Shown piece by piece: positions 19,279-28,908 of a DNA stretch of 64,000 nt (position 1 is the stretch's first letter; the number at the start of each line of letters is the position of its first letter). This DNA comes from Acidiferrum sp963771295 (GTDB lineage: Bacteria; Acidobacteriota; Terriglobia; Acidiferrales; UBA7541). The stretch spans positions 310,001 through 374,000 of the forward strand of contig CAVYTB010000013.1 of the NCBI GenBank assembly GCA_963771295.1. The letters run 5' to 3'. Under the pieces are notes generated by a model. The model was not told where the DNA came from and did no database searches. It saw nothing but the letters and a program-made list of their open reading frames with translations. Both the position numbers and the translations under genes were made by a program.

Positions 19279-19694
19279 GCGATTCTAACCGACAATGCAA
19301 AAGCACATCAATCATATGATTTTGGGCAACGCTCTCTGTCTGTTTTTCATTGGACGCGGGCGAAGCTGGAGCGCGGGTCGATATGTCCGTACCAAACCTC
19401 CTCTTTTGATACGGCTCTTTTCTGTGCGACAGGAGATCGAAGAATCAAACAGTTAGGCGGGCCGTGAGTGACACCATTTGATACTGCCAAGCAATCTCCA
19501 AACGGGAGACACAGAGACTTCCAAATCCTCGCCCGGGTGACGATTCGGCGGAAGGGTGGGGCGAGGACAGGGAAGTTGAACTTCCCAGAACCGGACTTGA
19601 ACGAAGCCGGCCGCGCGGCGGACGCTGCGCGTGACGTGACGGAGCAGTAGTTGCCTGTTGGTTGAGATAAGTTGTCGGGTCATAGGAGGTCCCC
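19279..19694. other. Intergenic stretch before integrase module
   Basis: About 415 bases with no recognisable gene. It probably contains the left end of the integrase/IS91 module, but I could not find a terminal repeat. Confidence 0.4.
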
Positions 19695-20570
19695 ATGACC
19701 CGACTTCGCAAAATGACGTTGGAAGAACTCCAACGTCGTAATTACGCCGAGACTACCATAGATTGCTATATTCGCGTCGTTGAAGATTTTTCCCGACACT
19801 TCAACTGTTCCCCGGATCGTTTAGGCCCTCGACACATTCGTGAATATCAAGCCGCGTTGTTTCAGAAGCGGAAGTTCTCGCCGAACACTGTGGCACAGCA
19901 CCTCGCGGCTCTACGCTTTTTCTACGTCAAGACGCTCAAGAAAGCCTGGAGCATCACGGACACGCCCTACCCGAAGAAGGCCGTTCACCTGCCAACGATC
20001 CTCAGCCAGGAGGAAGTGACACGACTCATCGATGCAGCTCACCCTCCTTTGCATCGAACGCTACTGATGACCCTCTATGCCACGGGACTCCGGCGTGCTG
20101 AACTCGCACGACTGAAAGTTAGCGACGTCGACAGTCAGCGCATGGTCATCCACGTCCAGGGGGGTAAAGGCCGCAAAGACCGCGATGTGTTGCTCAGCCC
20201 AAAATTGCTCGACGAACTCAAGCGACACTGGCGCCGCTTGCGGCGAAAGTCCAGCGTATGGTTGTTCCCTAGCAGGCATAGTCATACCAGCGATCTCCCC
20301 ATCACTCCGAAGGTGATCTACCATGCTTGCAAAAGAGCCGCCCGGCGGGCCGCGCTCCCGAAAGACGTGCATCCTCATACGCTGCGCCATTGTTTTGCTA
20401 CTCATCTCCTCGAAGCGGGCGCGGATCTGCACACCATCCAGACGCTTTTAGGCCATAGTGATCTCGAAGAGACCACTCTCTATCTGCATCTTTCGCAGCA
20501 CCGTCTGAACGCGACTGCCAGTCCTCTGGACTCGCTGCAGCTGAAAGACGAATCACCACAGGATCAGTAG
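19695..20570 (+). CDS. Tyrosine recombinase paired with IS91 transposase (module 1)
   Basis: A 291-residue XerC/D-like integrase preceded by CATAGGAGGT. Residues 1-90 are a SAM-like core-binding domain. The catalytic domain has Arg in ATGLRRAELARL, Lys in GGKGRKDRD, HTLRH (box II His/Arg), LLGHS and the Tyr in TTLYLHL, so the active site is complete. Its stop codon is immediately followed by the GTG start of an IS91-type transposase, and a second such pair occurs at 32394-34493. The pairing suggests one mobile unit using both enzymes or a resolvase-like helper. Confidence 0.9.
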   Translation: MTRLRKMTLEELQRRNYAETTIDCYIRVVEDFSRHFNCSPDRLGPRHIREYQAALFQKRKFSPNTVAQHLAALRFFYVKTLKKAWSITDTPYPKKAVHLPTILSQEEVTRLIDAAHPPLHRTLLMTLYATGLRRAELARLKVSDVDSQRMVIHVQGGKGRKDRDVLLSPKLLDELKRHWRRLRRKSSVWLFPSRHSHTSDLPITPKVIYHACKRAARRAALPKDVHPHTLRHCFATHLLEAGADLHTIQTLLGHSDLEETTLYLHLSQHRLNATASPLDSLQLKDESPQDQ

Positions 20571-21758
20571 GTGAGCCGGCCACCGCTGGAGGTGGCCGAT
20601 CTGGTCCGCGCTGCGGGAAACGCATTCATCGAACGAAGCTGTAAGTGGATCACCTGGAAGCACGTCAAAGTGCTACTGGCCATTGCGCGGTGTCGTACCG
20701 CCGCGCTCGGCGGACATCTCGATGAATGCACTCGCTGCGGACATCGTGCCATCTCCTACAACTCTTGCCGCAACCGACACTGCCCGAAGTGTCAAGCAGG
20801 AGCTCGCGACCGTTGGCTAGAAAAGCGGCGCCAGGAGCTGCTCCCGACACGCTACGTCCATGTGGTCTTCACCCTGCCTCGCGAGTTGGCACCACTGGCC
20901 TTGCAGAACAAGAAGGTCATCTACGATCTTCTGTTTCGCTCCAGTGCGGAAACCCTTCTCGAAGTCGCCCGCGATCCCAGCCATCTCGGCGCACAGATCG
21001 GCTTCTTCAGCGTGCTGCACACTTGGAATCAAAAGCTCGAACTTCACCCGCATGTCCATTGCGTGGTCCCTGCTGGCGGACTCTCCGCTGATCACACCCG
21101 CTGGATCAAAACTCGCTACGCCTTCTTTCTTCCCGTCAAGGTGCTCAGTCGCATTTTTCGTGGCAAGTTTGTTGCGGCTCTCAAGCGCGCCTTTTGCGAC
21201 GGCCGATTGCGATTCCATGGAGATCTGACGCTCCTGGCTCAGCCAAAAACGTTCTCCTCGTGGCTGAGACCACTGTTCCGAAAGGACTGGGTGGTCTACT
21301 CAAAACGCCCATTCGGCGGCCCACAACATGTGCTCCACTACCTGGGCCGCTATACCCATCGCGTGGCCATCTCCAACCATCGCCTGATCTCGTTTGCTGA
21401 CGGCAAGGTCACGTTTCGGTGGCGCGATTCCGCTCACAACAACGAACAGAAACTCATGACCCTAGTGCTCGATGAGTTTTTGCGTCGCTTCCTGTTGCAT
21501 CTGCTCCCTGATGGGTTCGTGCGTATCCGGAACTTCGGCTTCCTGGCCAATCGCAAACGTGCCACCAACTTGCCACTCTGTTTTCAGTTGCTCGGCGCGG
21601 CTACAACTCCGTCGACCGAACAAGACACGTCGGGCGCTAGCAACGCGAGCGATCTTTGGCTCTGCCCCAAGTGTGCCGGACCAATGGTGGCGGTTGAGCG
21701 GCTAACGGCTGCCGAGATGCAACTTCGTTCTCCACCCGTGGTCACCGCTGCCGCATGA
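20571..21758 (+). CDS. IS91-family transposase (module 1)
   Basis: A 395-residue protein with GTG start directly abutting the integrase stop. The N-terminal zinc-binding domain has CxxC-type pairs (CTRCGH, CRNRHCPKCQ). The HUH motif HPHVHCVVPAGG and the downstream tyrosine region HYLGRYTHRVAISNHRL are those of IS91/IS801-type rolling-circle transposases. A C-terminal Cys pair (CPKCAGP) could bind a second zinc. It is intact and would nick single-stranded ends and move DNA by rolling circle. Ends (ori/ter) were not located. Confidence 0.92.
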   Translation: MSRPPLEVADLVRAAGNAFIERSCKWITWKHVKVLLAIARCRTAALGGHLDECTRCGHRAISYNSCRNRHCPKCQAGARDRWLEKRRQELLPTRYVHVVFTLPRELAPLALQNKKVIYDLLFRSSAETLLEVARDPSHLGAQIGFFSVLHTWNQKLELHPHVHCVVPAGGLSADHTRWIKTRYAFFLPVKVLSRIFRGKFVAALKRAFCDGRLRFHGDLTLLAQPKTFSSWLRPLFRKDWVVYSKRPFGGPQHVLHYLGRYTHRVAISNHRLISFADGKVTFRWRDSAHNNEQKLMTLVLDEFLRRFLLHLLPDGFVRIRNFGFLANRKRATNLPLCFQLLGAATTPSTEQDTSGASNASDLWLCPKCAGPMVAVERLTAAEMQLRSPPVVTAAA

Positions 21759-22441
21759 AACAACTCTCGATATCACGAACCCTCTGCGTGTTTCGGCACG
21801 GACTGTCGCTTCTCGTCTTATCGCCGAATAACTTTCCTCTTCCGGACTCTTCACGCGCTCTCTTAGCAATATTTTCCCGCCACAGCCTACTCTTTCATGC
21901 ATCGTGTCGGCTGTTGTGCTCCGCCGCACCCCCCCAGCACACCTGTACGCCTCCTCTCCACTCCATTCAATTTGCATAGGGCCCGCGTCCACCGCAATCA
22001 CGGCGGCTTCCTTCAAGTCGTTGTATCGAAAGCGCGCAATCACACCGAGCTCGCGCACTCCCTGCTTCATCGCGCTCCCGATACAACACTAGGACTTCTG
22101 GCCCGTTTCGTAGAAGTCACATCTACACGTAGCGCGTTTCTCGTCCAAGTGGATTGTCTACGCTCATAACGCGACGGAAAGGAAGTACTTCCCTCGCCGC
22201 GCCTGACAAGGCCGAGACAGAATCCCAAAAGCAACCCTTGCGCAGCCGTGTCATGGGTCCGTCCTCCCCAACCAGTGTCTACCCTGCGCGAACAACTCTT
22301 GCTCCTCCCGCCCTTTTGTGGGTAGGTGTCCCACTGCTGACAGTCTTGAGTGAGGTTATTCATTTGATCTGTATCTTTGCAAAGATGAGGTCTTCTTACT
22401 CCGCGGAGCATGCCAAGAATGTGTGCCGCCCATTAGCCGAG
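21759..22441. other. Gene-free stretch downstream of IS91 module 1
   Basis: About 680 bases without a supported gene; the proximal part should hold the transposon's 3' (ori) end. The only sharp feature is a 14-bp perfect palindrome ATCTTTGCAAAGAT at 22372-22385. Confidence 0.4.
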
Positions 22442-22667
22442 AGGTAACCTCGCCTGTCAGCGTGACCACTCCGTCGTTCACGTCGTATTTCACAAAGTCG
22501 CGCATCTTGTTTTGGGTCAGCGCAGCATCCAGAATTCTTCTCGATGCCGGCGTCCAGATCGGAGTACGAATGCTGTCGGAAACATGAGGCGACTCCGAGG
22601 GCCTCGTGGAACAACCGGCAAAAATCCCAACACCGAACAGCGCTAACATAGGTACTGATCATCTGAA
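22442..22667 (-). pseudogene. BON-domain lipoprotein remnant
   Basis: On the minus strand an AGGAGAAAG site precedes ATG 22667, but that frame stops after five codons. The next frame gives a lipoprotein signal LFGVGIFAGCST and a BON-like strand (VKYDVNDGVVTLTGEV). The reading is broken by an indel at the start and truncated in the BON domain. BON proteins bind phospholipid at the cell envelope. This copy cannot be functional. Confidence 0.55.
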
Positions 22668-23321
22668 CCTTCTCATGGATCTTTCTCCTTTGCTCAACAC
22701 GAGCGATAATTTCCGAGGGTGATGAGTCGCGGGCGAGCGTGTGAAGCTCTTGCACACCGGCTGTCCGCAGCGGTAATCGATTTCGTGCGGCAACGCACGG
22801 ATTGATGATTTGTGTGTTACTGCTGGCATAAAGAAAGCGCTAGTTCCTGCGCCAACGGGAATATGATCTCGTTTGGATTCGATGGAACACGGCGGCCATG
22901 TCCCTGGTGGAGTGACTGCACACGGTAGTCCGGGCGGGCCTTTGCAGTTTGACCGCTTGGAAGCTGCCCTTGCCGCCCAGCTCCATTCGAGTGTAATTCC
23001 TCGTCCACCCCATAAGGAATACTTATGTCCTTCGGGATATATATGTTTGGATTTTGCAATTTTAATCGGCGACGCGTATCCGGTCCATATGCCTGCGCAC
23101 TGGATTCTCGTTGGTGCGATCGTCCTCCTAGGCATTGGGATTCTGACCGGTGTAAAGGCCACACGTGAGAAAGATCCTGCTGGATAACGGTACGCCGCAT
23201 CAGACTCTCCTGAGCCTCTTGAAAGAGTCTCTCCCCGATTAGAGAATTCACGGGCGCGCTGTCGCGCAAAAGCGATGAACATGGGTGTTGCAGAGATTGA
23301 GGGCGACATTGAGGATCGGAA
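22668..23321. other. Low-content stretch with possible small membrane ORF
   Basis: About 650 bases. A plus-strand frame (22873-23187, TTG start) ends in one hydrophobic helix, HWILVGAIVLLGIGILTG, but has no clear ribosome site or homologous feature I recognise. Other frames look like chance. Confidence 0.25.
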
Positions 23322-24083
23322 GTGAGAAGGAATACAGAGCAGGGCCATGTAAACGCTTGGATGGCAGAGAACCGACACTGTCTCGTGCTTCTTTCTCTGA
23401 TGGCAACAGCGTGGGCGATTCCTTCTTCATTACACGCACAGGAAGCAAAAGTTGCCCCGCCAAATCTGAACTCGATTCTGGATTCTTTGGAACAAATCGG
23501 GGAGCAGAACCCAGCGTTGTCTCGTCCCTACGAAGTGACGCGCGAATATAGAGTATTCCATGCCGACGAACCAAAGCCCATTTCGGATGTCACGGCCCAA
23601 ATCAGTTTTTCTCCCCCGGAGACAAAAACATTCACAATCACAGATGCACACGGCAACCCGCGCGGCAAACAAATCGTAAGCGCCATTTTGGAGCAGGAAG
23701 TAGTTTCTGCTAAGGAAGTTCACAAGCGAAACATCAGCCGATTCAACTATGACTTCGTTTTTCTCCGCGAGCAAAACCTTGGTGCTGTTCCAGAATACGT
23801 GCTGCACATCACTCCCAAACGCAAGGGAAAGGGACTGCTACTGGGCGACATCTGGGTGGATGCCAAGACGTACCGCATCAGGCAGATCATTGGAGTCCCA
23901 AGAAAGGCTCCCTCTTTCTGGATCGAGGACCTCCACGTAACCGTCCAGTTCGCCTCCGTCAACGAGATGTGGTTACCCGTTTCTGTGGACGCCATCGCCG
24001 CGGTCAGGTTTCTGGGCATTGACTCCCTCGCAGGCCACAATTTGGCGCCATCCGTCACTGCAGCGAGCACGCCCCGCCGTTGA
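23322..24083 (+). CDS. Exported outer-membrane lipoprotein-sorting-like protein
   Basis: A 253-residue product from GTG 23322 (GAGG 7 bases upstream); ATG 23361 is an alternative start. A hydrophobic signal (CLVLLSLMATAWAIPSSLHA) leads to a mature beta-rich protein. The segment GDIWVDAKTYRIRQIIGVP followed by a WIEDLHVTVQFASVNEMWLP strand resembles the LolA/LolB-like half-barrel proteins (DUF4292-type). In that fold residues report lipid cargo. Exact function unknown; an envelope role is inferred. Confidence 0.6.
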   Translation: MRRNTEQGHVNAWMAENRHCLVLLSLMATAWAIPSSLHAQEAKVAPPNLNSILDSLEQIGEQNPALSRPYEVTREYRVFHADEPKPISDVTAQISFSPPETKTFTITDAHGNPRGKQIVSAILEQEVVSAKEVHKRNISRFNYDFVFLREQNLGAVPEYVLHITPKRKGKGLLLGDIWVDAKTYRIRQIIGVPRKAPSFWIEDLHVTVQFASVNEMWLPVSVDAIAAVRFLGIDSLAGHNLAPSVTAASTPRR

Positions 24084-24222
24084 GCGCCAACCAGCGGCGA
24101 GCGTTGGGCCGTTACGGCCCGTTTTGATCGTAGAGCACGATATCGGCTCATCGCGTCGGAACGGCGACTTCCAAGGTCGCGGCATGTTACTGTGAATCAG
24201 GCCAGTGAAATCAGGTTGGAAT

Positions 24223-24498
24223 ATGGGCGAACTCTCTACAATTGTTGGATTTATCGCAGGACTAGTGACCACGGCAGCAAACCTCCCGCAGGTATGGAAG
24301 ACTTATCGCAGCAAGTCTGCCGAGGGACTTTCCTTCCGTATGCTGCTTGCGCTCGCCATCGGTCTGGGCCTCTGGATCACCTACGGAATCATGATCAAGT
24401 CGCTACCGCTGATCGCGACAAATGTCATCGTGTTTCTACTGGTATTGTCGTTGATTGCGATGAAGTTGAAATTCGATCGTGCTCCCACAAAGGACTGA
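24223..24498 (+). CDS. SemiSWEET/PQ-loop sugar transporter
   Basis: A 91-residue, three-helix protein. The PQ-loop signature is seen in AANLPQVWKTYRSKSAEGLS, helix 2 is MLLALAIGLGLWITYGIMI, and helix 3 is LIATNVIVFLLVLSLIAMK. This is the size of a SemiSWEET, which dimerises to form a sugar uniporter. ATG 24223 is the first in-frame ATG; GTG 24205 is possible. Neighbours are unrelated in function. Confidence 0.85.
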   Translation: MGELSTIVGFIAGLVTTAANLPQVWKTYRSKSAEGLSFRMLLALAIGLGLWITYGIMIKSLPLIATNVIVFLLVLSLIAMKLKFDRAPTKD

Positions 24499-24780
24499 CG
24501 GAACAGTAACCTCTTAGGTTAAGAGCGGGCGCTGCCCTATGCACATTCAATGGAGGGAAGGTGCTAAATAGAGGCGCGCCGAAGCTGTGCGGCGAAGCGC
24601 TGAAGACGTTTTGCCTCACCAAAACTAAGAGTACTTTTAAAATGAATAACATACGGAGAGGATATGTAACACTGCTATATGGCCCTCGCAGGAGCTGCGA
24701 TGGGACAGATGGAGTCTTCGGCATCCACAACAAGACGTCGAAAAGTTGCGCGAATGCTGTCGCCGTGCAAAGATCCCACG

Positions 24781-26193
24781 ATGCAAAACACAAAAATAGG
24801 ATTCGCTTCTAAAATCTTGCTTCTCGTCTGTTTCTGCTCTCCTTCGGCGAATGCTCAAACTACGCGCCCGGACACCGAAAAACAGCTTGCCCAGGACATC
24901 TACAAACAATTCATCGAAATTCAGTCCGGCTTTACGACCGGTTCCACCACTCCAGTTGCTGAAGCCGCCGCCGCTCACTTAAAAGCCGCGGGCTTCCCAG
25001 ACTCCGACATCTTCGTCGGGGGCGCAATTCCCAAAAAGGCGAATCTCGTCGTTCGTTATCGCGGCACCGGCGCCAGCAAACCCATCCTCCTCCTTGCCCA
25101 CACCGATGTCGTCGAAGCCAAACGTGAAGACTGGAGCATGGACCCGTTCCAATTCAACGAGCTCGACGGCTTTTTTTATGGCCGCGGCACCGGTGACGAC
25201 AAAGCACAGGCCGCTGTCTGGATCGCCAATCTCATCCAATACAAGCGCGAAGGGTTCAAGCCCGACCGCGACATTATCGTCGCTCTCACCGCTGACGAAG
25301 AGGGCGGGGGCCCGTACAACGGTGTTGATTGGCTCCTCAAGAATCACCGCGATCTCATTGATGCAGAGCTAGCTCTCAACGAAGGGGGCTGGGGCGAAGA
25401 ATCCAAAGGCAAGAAAATCTCGAACGACCTGCAGGTCAGCGAAAAGTACGTCCTGAATTTCCGTTTCGAAGTGCGCAACAAGGGCGGCCACAGCTCTATG
25501 CCGGTCCGCGACAATGCCATTTACCATCTTGCTGGAGCTTTGCAGCGTCTCGCCGACTTCGGGTTTCCTCTGAAAACCAACGAAGTCACCGCTGCCTATT
25601 TTCAGCAGATGGCAAAGATCGAAACTGGCCCCATCAAGGACGATCTCACAAAGATCGCCTCCGGTTCGCGGGAAGCCATGGAGCGAGTCGCTGCTGCATC
25701 GCCCGCTTGGAATTCCACTCTCCGAACCACTTGCGTCGCTACCATGTTGGAAGGCGGCCACGCCATCAACGCCTTGCCGCAGCTCGCCGCTGCCACCGTA
25801 AACTGCCGCGTCCTGCCGGAGGACTCCCCAGAATACGTTCTGAGCACGCTGCAAAAAGTCGTGACCGATGAGCAGGTCAGCGTCAAGCAGTTGAGCGATT
25901 TTGGCAAAGCAATCGGGTCCCCAATGCGCCCGGATGTGCTCAAGGCCGTTAGTGATATCACCACTCGCATGTGGCCTGGCGTCCCCACCGTTCCCATCAT
26001 GGTCATGGGGGCCACAGACGGCCGCTACCTCCGCGCCGCCGGCATTCCCACCTATGGCATCCAGGGCTTCTTCATGGACCGCGATGACATTCGCTTCCAC
26101 GGCCGGGACGAGCGCTTGGGCGTGGAGTCTTTCTTCGAAGGGCAGGCCTTTCTCTACGAATTGGTCAAACGCCTATCGAGCGCCGGCAAATAG
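24781..26193 (+). CDS. M20-family metallopeptidase, exported
   Basis: From ATG 24781 the product is 470 residues with signal peptide (ILLLVCFCSPSANAQ); a longer frame begins at 24679. The di-zinc site is visible: LLLAHTDVV (His/Asp), GRGTGDDKAQA (bridging Asp), TADEEGGG (catalytic and metal Glu) and a late His (DIRFHGRDERLGVESF). The dimerisation insert lies around 200-330. Family members are periplasmic carboxypeptidases, dipeptidases or deacylases, here of the M20/CPG2-like type. The gene stands alone beside a transposase remnant. Confidence 0.9.
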   Translation: MQNTKIGFASKILLLVCFCSPSANAQTTRPDTEKQLAQDIYKQFIEIQSGFTTGSTTPVAEAAAAHLKAAGFPDSDIFVGGAIPKKANLVVRYRGTGASKPILLLAHTDVVEAKREDWSMDPFQFNELDGFFYGRGTGDDKAQAAVWIANLIQYKREGFKPDRDIIVALTADEEGGGPYNGVDWLLKNHRDLIDAELALNEGGWGEESKGKKISNDLQVSEKYVLNFRFEVRNKGGHSSMPVRDNAIYHLAGALQRLADFGFPLKTNEVTAAYFQQMAKIETGPIKDDLTKIASGSREAMERVAAASPAWNSTLRTTCVATMLEGGHAINALPQLAAATVNCRVLPEDSPEYVLSTLQKVVTDEQVSVKQLSDFGKAIGSPMRPDVLKAVSDITTRMWPGVPTVPIMVMGATDGRYLRAAGIPTYGIQGFFMDRDDIRFHGRDERLGVESFFEGQAFLYELVKRLSSAGK

Positions 26194-26310
26194 AGCCAAG
26201 CGATTCTCGCACGACCCCTTCTGCTGCTAGGACTCCGAGAACCGGTGCGAGACATGGGCATCTGCGAAGTTCCATCTGTACGTCGCTAACCTTGGCAAAG
26301 AGCCTATATA

Positions 26311-26530
26311 GAGCGGGTGCTTGGACCGATTCGGCGTGAGTGCCTCGATCATGTGATCGTGTTCCAGGAAAGCTCATTGCGGCGTCGAGTACTATCACCG
26401 GGCCAGAACACATCTCTCCTTGGCGAAGGACTCACCGGAGCTAAGAGCGATTCAGCCGCCAGAAATGGGTTCCGTCGTAGCGATACCGCAGGTTGGTGGA
26501 CTACATCACCGCTACGAACGACGGGCTGCG
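26311..26530 (+). pseudogene. rve-type (IS3/IS481-like) transposase remnant
   Basis: Frame 1 reads LGPIRRECLDHVIVFQESSLRR, then a shift to the next frame at about 26390 continues YYHRARTHLSLAKDSP and GLHHRYERRAA. These are the end of the integrase catalytic core (with the RRECLDH helix and HLSL block). Only the C-terminal 70 residues remain and there is an indel, so this is a dead insertion sequence. Confidence 0.7.
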
Positions 26531-26729
26531 CGAAAGGGGGCGATCGTGATGTACCCAAGTAATTACGGGTTGAGTCAACGAGGATCCTGAAGCTCGTACC
26601 ATTTTGGCTGGTACTGCTTGACGAGAGCCAAAGAGGGGCGCGTCCCCGCTCAAAAGGAGTGCCCCTCATCAGATCGAATGGTTCAAAAGAGAGAGTTCCT
26701 GGAGTGTTAGCACTCCGTAAAGTCGGAGT

Positions 26730-26963
26730 CTACGCCCACTTTTCTTGGCATGCGGTCGGTCTTATTTGGCTTCCAGACTTTGCCCGATGCTCAACTCTCA
26801 GCGAGATTCTGCCGCAGGTTTTCTGATTGAAGATAAGGTATTCACCGGGTTCTGCGGCTCCAAGTTCTTGAACCCGCGCTTCCGCGTCATCGAGAGTCAT
26901 TGTCGCCTCTAGCCAAACGTATTCGCCCTTCTTCATCCTGAAGATATCGAATTGTGGAATCAT
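26730..26963 (-). CDS. Small conserved acidobacterial protein, PGEY type
   Basis: A 77-residue product from ATG 26963 (GAGGAC upstream). The N-terminus FDIFRMKKGEYVWLEA and the core DDAEARVQELGAAEPGEYLIFNQ look like a compact alpha/beta domain. A second, truncated copy of the core (ARVEELGVTNPGEYLVY) lies at 28101-28220. I do not know a function. The last ~20 residues look non-homologous, so the end may be altered. Confidence 0.5.
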   Translation of the reverse strand: MIPQFDIFRMKKGEYVWLEATMTLDDAEARVQELGAAEPGEYLIFNQKTCGRISLRVEHRAKSGSQIRPTACQEKWA

Positions 26964-27329
26964 GAAAGTCCTCTGGTCCGAAATTGAGTGCGTCGTTCTG
27001 AAATGCGCCGGGGGAGGAAGTTAGAATCTATACGGTTCGACCCAAAGACCCAACAAGTAACGCTCTTTCTCACCGTCCCTTACGACATACTAAGAATCCT
27101 CGAAGGGTTCGCGCTGTTCACTTTTGTACAATGTCGCGGAGATTCTTGTGGCAGGTAAAACTGAAAGTGGGCCACTCCTCGCGCAAGGTCGCCGTAAAAC
27201 GAGCAGTTTAAACGAGCAGTCTTTAGTATTCTCATGACTCTTAGGACTTGTTGGAGTTCAGTTTCGGGCTGTCGATGCCGTGCTGGTGAGCACGAGAGTT
27301 CAATAGTAAACAGATACATAAATCACTGC
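26964..27329. other. Intergenic stretch upstream of Crp/Fnr gene
   Basis: About 370 bases between the divergently transcribed PGEY gene and the Crp/Fnr regulator. No gene or RNA recognised. It must contain both promoters. Confidence 0.4.
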
Positions 27330-27335
27330 TATAAT
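27330..27335 (+). promoter_or_regulatory. -10 box of the Crp/Fnr gene
   Basis: A perfect TATAAT lies 9 bases before ATG 27344. If used, transcription would start at or next to the ATG, giving a leaderless mRNA; the -35 region is poor. Otherwise translation starts at the in-frame ATG near 27392. Confidence 0.4.
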
Positions 27336-27343
27336 GTGCGCAA

Positions 27344-28042
27344 ATGCCGCCCAAAGCTGCACTTGCGAAGGTCCCTGCCTCCTTCAAAAAGATGGATTCA
27401 GCAATCCCTGTTTTCGATGTGAAATTATTTCTCGACTCGGCAGGTCTGGGAAGAAAGGTAGTCAGGTTTGGGGGAAAGGAAATCGTCTTCACGCAGGGCG
27501 ATCCCGCGAAGCAGGTTATGTACATTCAGAAAGGCGGAGCGAAGCTGACGATGGTTAATGAGTCCGGCAAAGCAGCGGTTGTGGCAATCCTTGGACCGGG
27601 AGATTTTCTTGGGGAAGGGTGCCTTGCAGGCCAGTCCAATTACCTCGTAACCGCGACCACAATTTCACCAACAAGCGTGCTGGTCATTGAGAGAGCCGAG
27701 ATGATTCGCGCACTCCACGAAGAACACGAGTTCTCAGACCGCTTCATCGCTTATATGCTTGCGCGAAACATCCGAGTCGAGGGGGACTTGATAGACCAGC
27801 TTTTCAACTCCAGCGAGAAGCGGCTGGCGCGCACCCTGCTGCTCCTCGCGCGCTATGGTGCGTCGGGCCATCCTCACAAAGCGCTTCCCAAAGTATCGCA
27901 GGAGATGCTGGCGGAGATGATTGGCACAACGCGGTCCCGGGTCAATTTTTTCATGAACAAATTCAGGAAACTGGGCTTCATCCAATACAATGGCGAGATT
28001 CAAGTCAACGATTCCCTCCTCAGTGTTGTCCTGCACGAATAA
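27344..28042 (+). CDS. Crp/Fnr-family transcription regulator
   Basis: A 232-residue protein. The cyclic-nucleotide-binding-like domain spans about 25-140 (IVFTQGDPAKQVMYIQKGGA; GPGDFLGEGCLAGQ). A dimerisation helix follows (FSDRFIAYMLARNIRVEGDL). The Crp-type winged helix is at about 165-225 with recognition helix EMIGTTRSRVNFFMNKFRKLG. The DNA-binding region is of the clade with SQEMLAEMIGTTRSRV. No FeS-cluster cysteines are present, so it is not an FNR oxygen sensor; the ligand is unknown. It is close to the -10 box noted. Confidence 0.88.
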   Translation: MPPKAALAKVPASFKKMDSAIPVFDVKLFLDSAGLGRKVVRFGGKEIVFTQGDPAKQVMYIQKGGAKLTMVNESGKAAVVAILGPGDFLGEGCLAGQSNYLVTATTISPTSVLVIERAEMIRALHEEHEFSDRFIAYMLARNIRVEGDLIDQLFNSSEKRLARTLLLLARYGASGHPHKALPKVSQEMLAEMIGTTRSRVNFFMNKFRKLGFIQYNGEIQVNDSLLSVVLHE

Positions 28043-28100
28043 ATTAGCTTTACGCGTGAGTGCGCTGAAAACCACTGGATCGATCTTCGCGAAAGCCCCG

Positions 28101-28220
28101 GCTCACGCACAAGCTCGAGTTGAAGAACTCGGTGTGACAAATCCGGGCGAATACCTCGTCTACGGTCGTGGAAGTGGCGAGCAAATCTCGATGATGGCCC
28201 GGGAGCGGGCCGAGGACTGA
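28101..28220 (+). pseudogene. Truncated second copy of PGEY protein
   Basis: The plus strand encodes HAQARVEELGVTNPGEYLVY and a short tail, clearly related to the protein at 26730-26963 but without its N-terminal third. No start codon fits. Two related small genes on opposite strands 1.3 kb apart suggest duplication followed by decay. Confidence 0.5.
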
Positions 28221-28446
28221 GCAATACCCAGTTCGCCGCGCAGGTTGGATTCTCTCCATCTCGCACGCTCCCGCCTCTTCCTCGGTCTCTTCTGATGGCA
28301 CAGTGGCACTCGCAAATCGCGGATGGATGAAGCAGCGCAATAGCCCGGGACCAGGGAACTTGCGCGGGAATAAGGCCTTTGCCCGAGCATCGCAACTGTG
28401 CAAGATGGGAGTGTGCTGGCTTGAATCTTGATGTCATGATGAGTTC

Positions 28447-28635
28447 ATGCTGCAAAACAAAGGCAAAAACAAACCGGGCAACGCGACGCATGCCATCGTC
28501 AAAACGGAAATGGCGAAGGCCAGCATGGCCAGGTCCGCAAGAATAACAGACTTGAATCTAGATCCGACGCGAAGCCGAGAACAGCCAAGTACCACGCTGC
28601 CCGTAACCGATGACAAGGTCATCCCGTCTCATTAG
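28447..28635 (+). pseudogene. Truncated copy of the SARI small-protein family
   Basis: 62 residues including MARSARITDLNLDPTRSREQ followed by PSTTLPVTDDKVIPS. The same block is found in the 117-residue gene at 39053-39406 (MAKSARIAELNLDITR). The copy here lacks the C-terminal half (LKKGAQIEVTITAK) of that protein. ATG 28447 is the likely start. Function unknown. Confidence 0.45.
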
Positions 28636-28702
28636 GCTCTTCGGATTGTCCGCCATTCACTGCCAACTCAGACGGTCGGCGCAACACTTGCTTGCAGGTT
28701 AC

Positions 28703-28816
28703 TCGCAGCAGTCCGTTGCTGGACCGCCCGCCGTGGTGAAAGGGTTGCACGAAATGTTAAGCAAAGCCGGGGTGAATGACGGCGACATTCACGCAGAAGA
28801 ATTCGCAGGCTACTGA
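28703..28816 (+). pseudogene. Flavin/NAD oxidoreductase C-terminal remnant
   Basis: The frame ends GPPAVVKGLHEMLSKAGVND and GDIHAEEFAGY-stop, the classic C-terminal NAD-binding helix and tail of ferredoxin-NADP-reductase-like proteins (CGPPPM...). Only the last ~35 residues remain. The preceding sequence does not match the family. Confidence 0.55.
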
Positions 28817-28908
28817 GCAAGGCGTAGCGGTATAGGCATCATAATGGACAGGCAGAAGATGGAGAATCTACGATCTCGGAGCCACAATTCTCTTGGAAAC
28901 TGCCGTAC

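Noticed and set aside
22372..22385. Perfect palindrome ATCTTTGCAAAGAT as an operator
   Set aside because: It lies in a stretch without an intact neighbouring gene, so no regulated target can be named.
22659..23378. 239-residue minus-strand frame
   Set aside because: Pro/Ser/Arg-rich composition, no start signal, and it runs through the start of the lipoprotein-sorting-like gene and the BON remnant; looks like chance.
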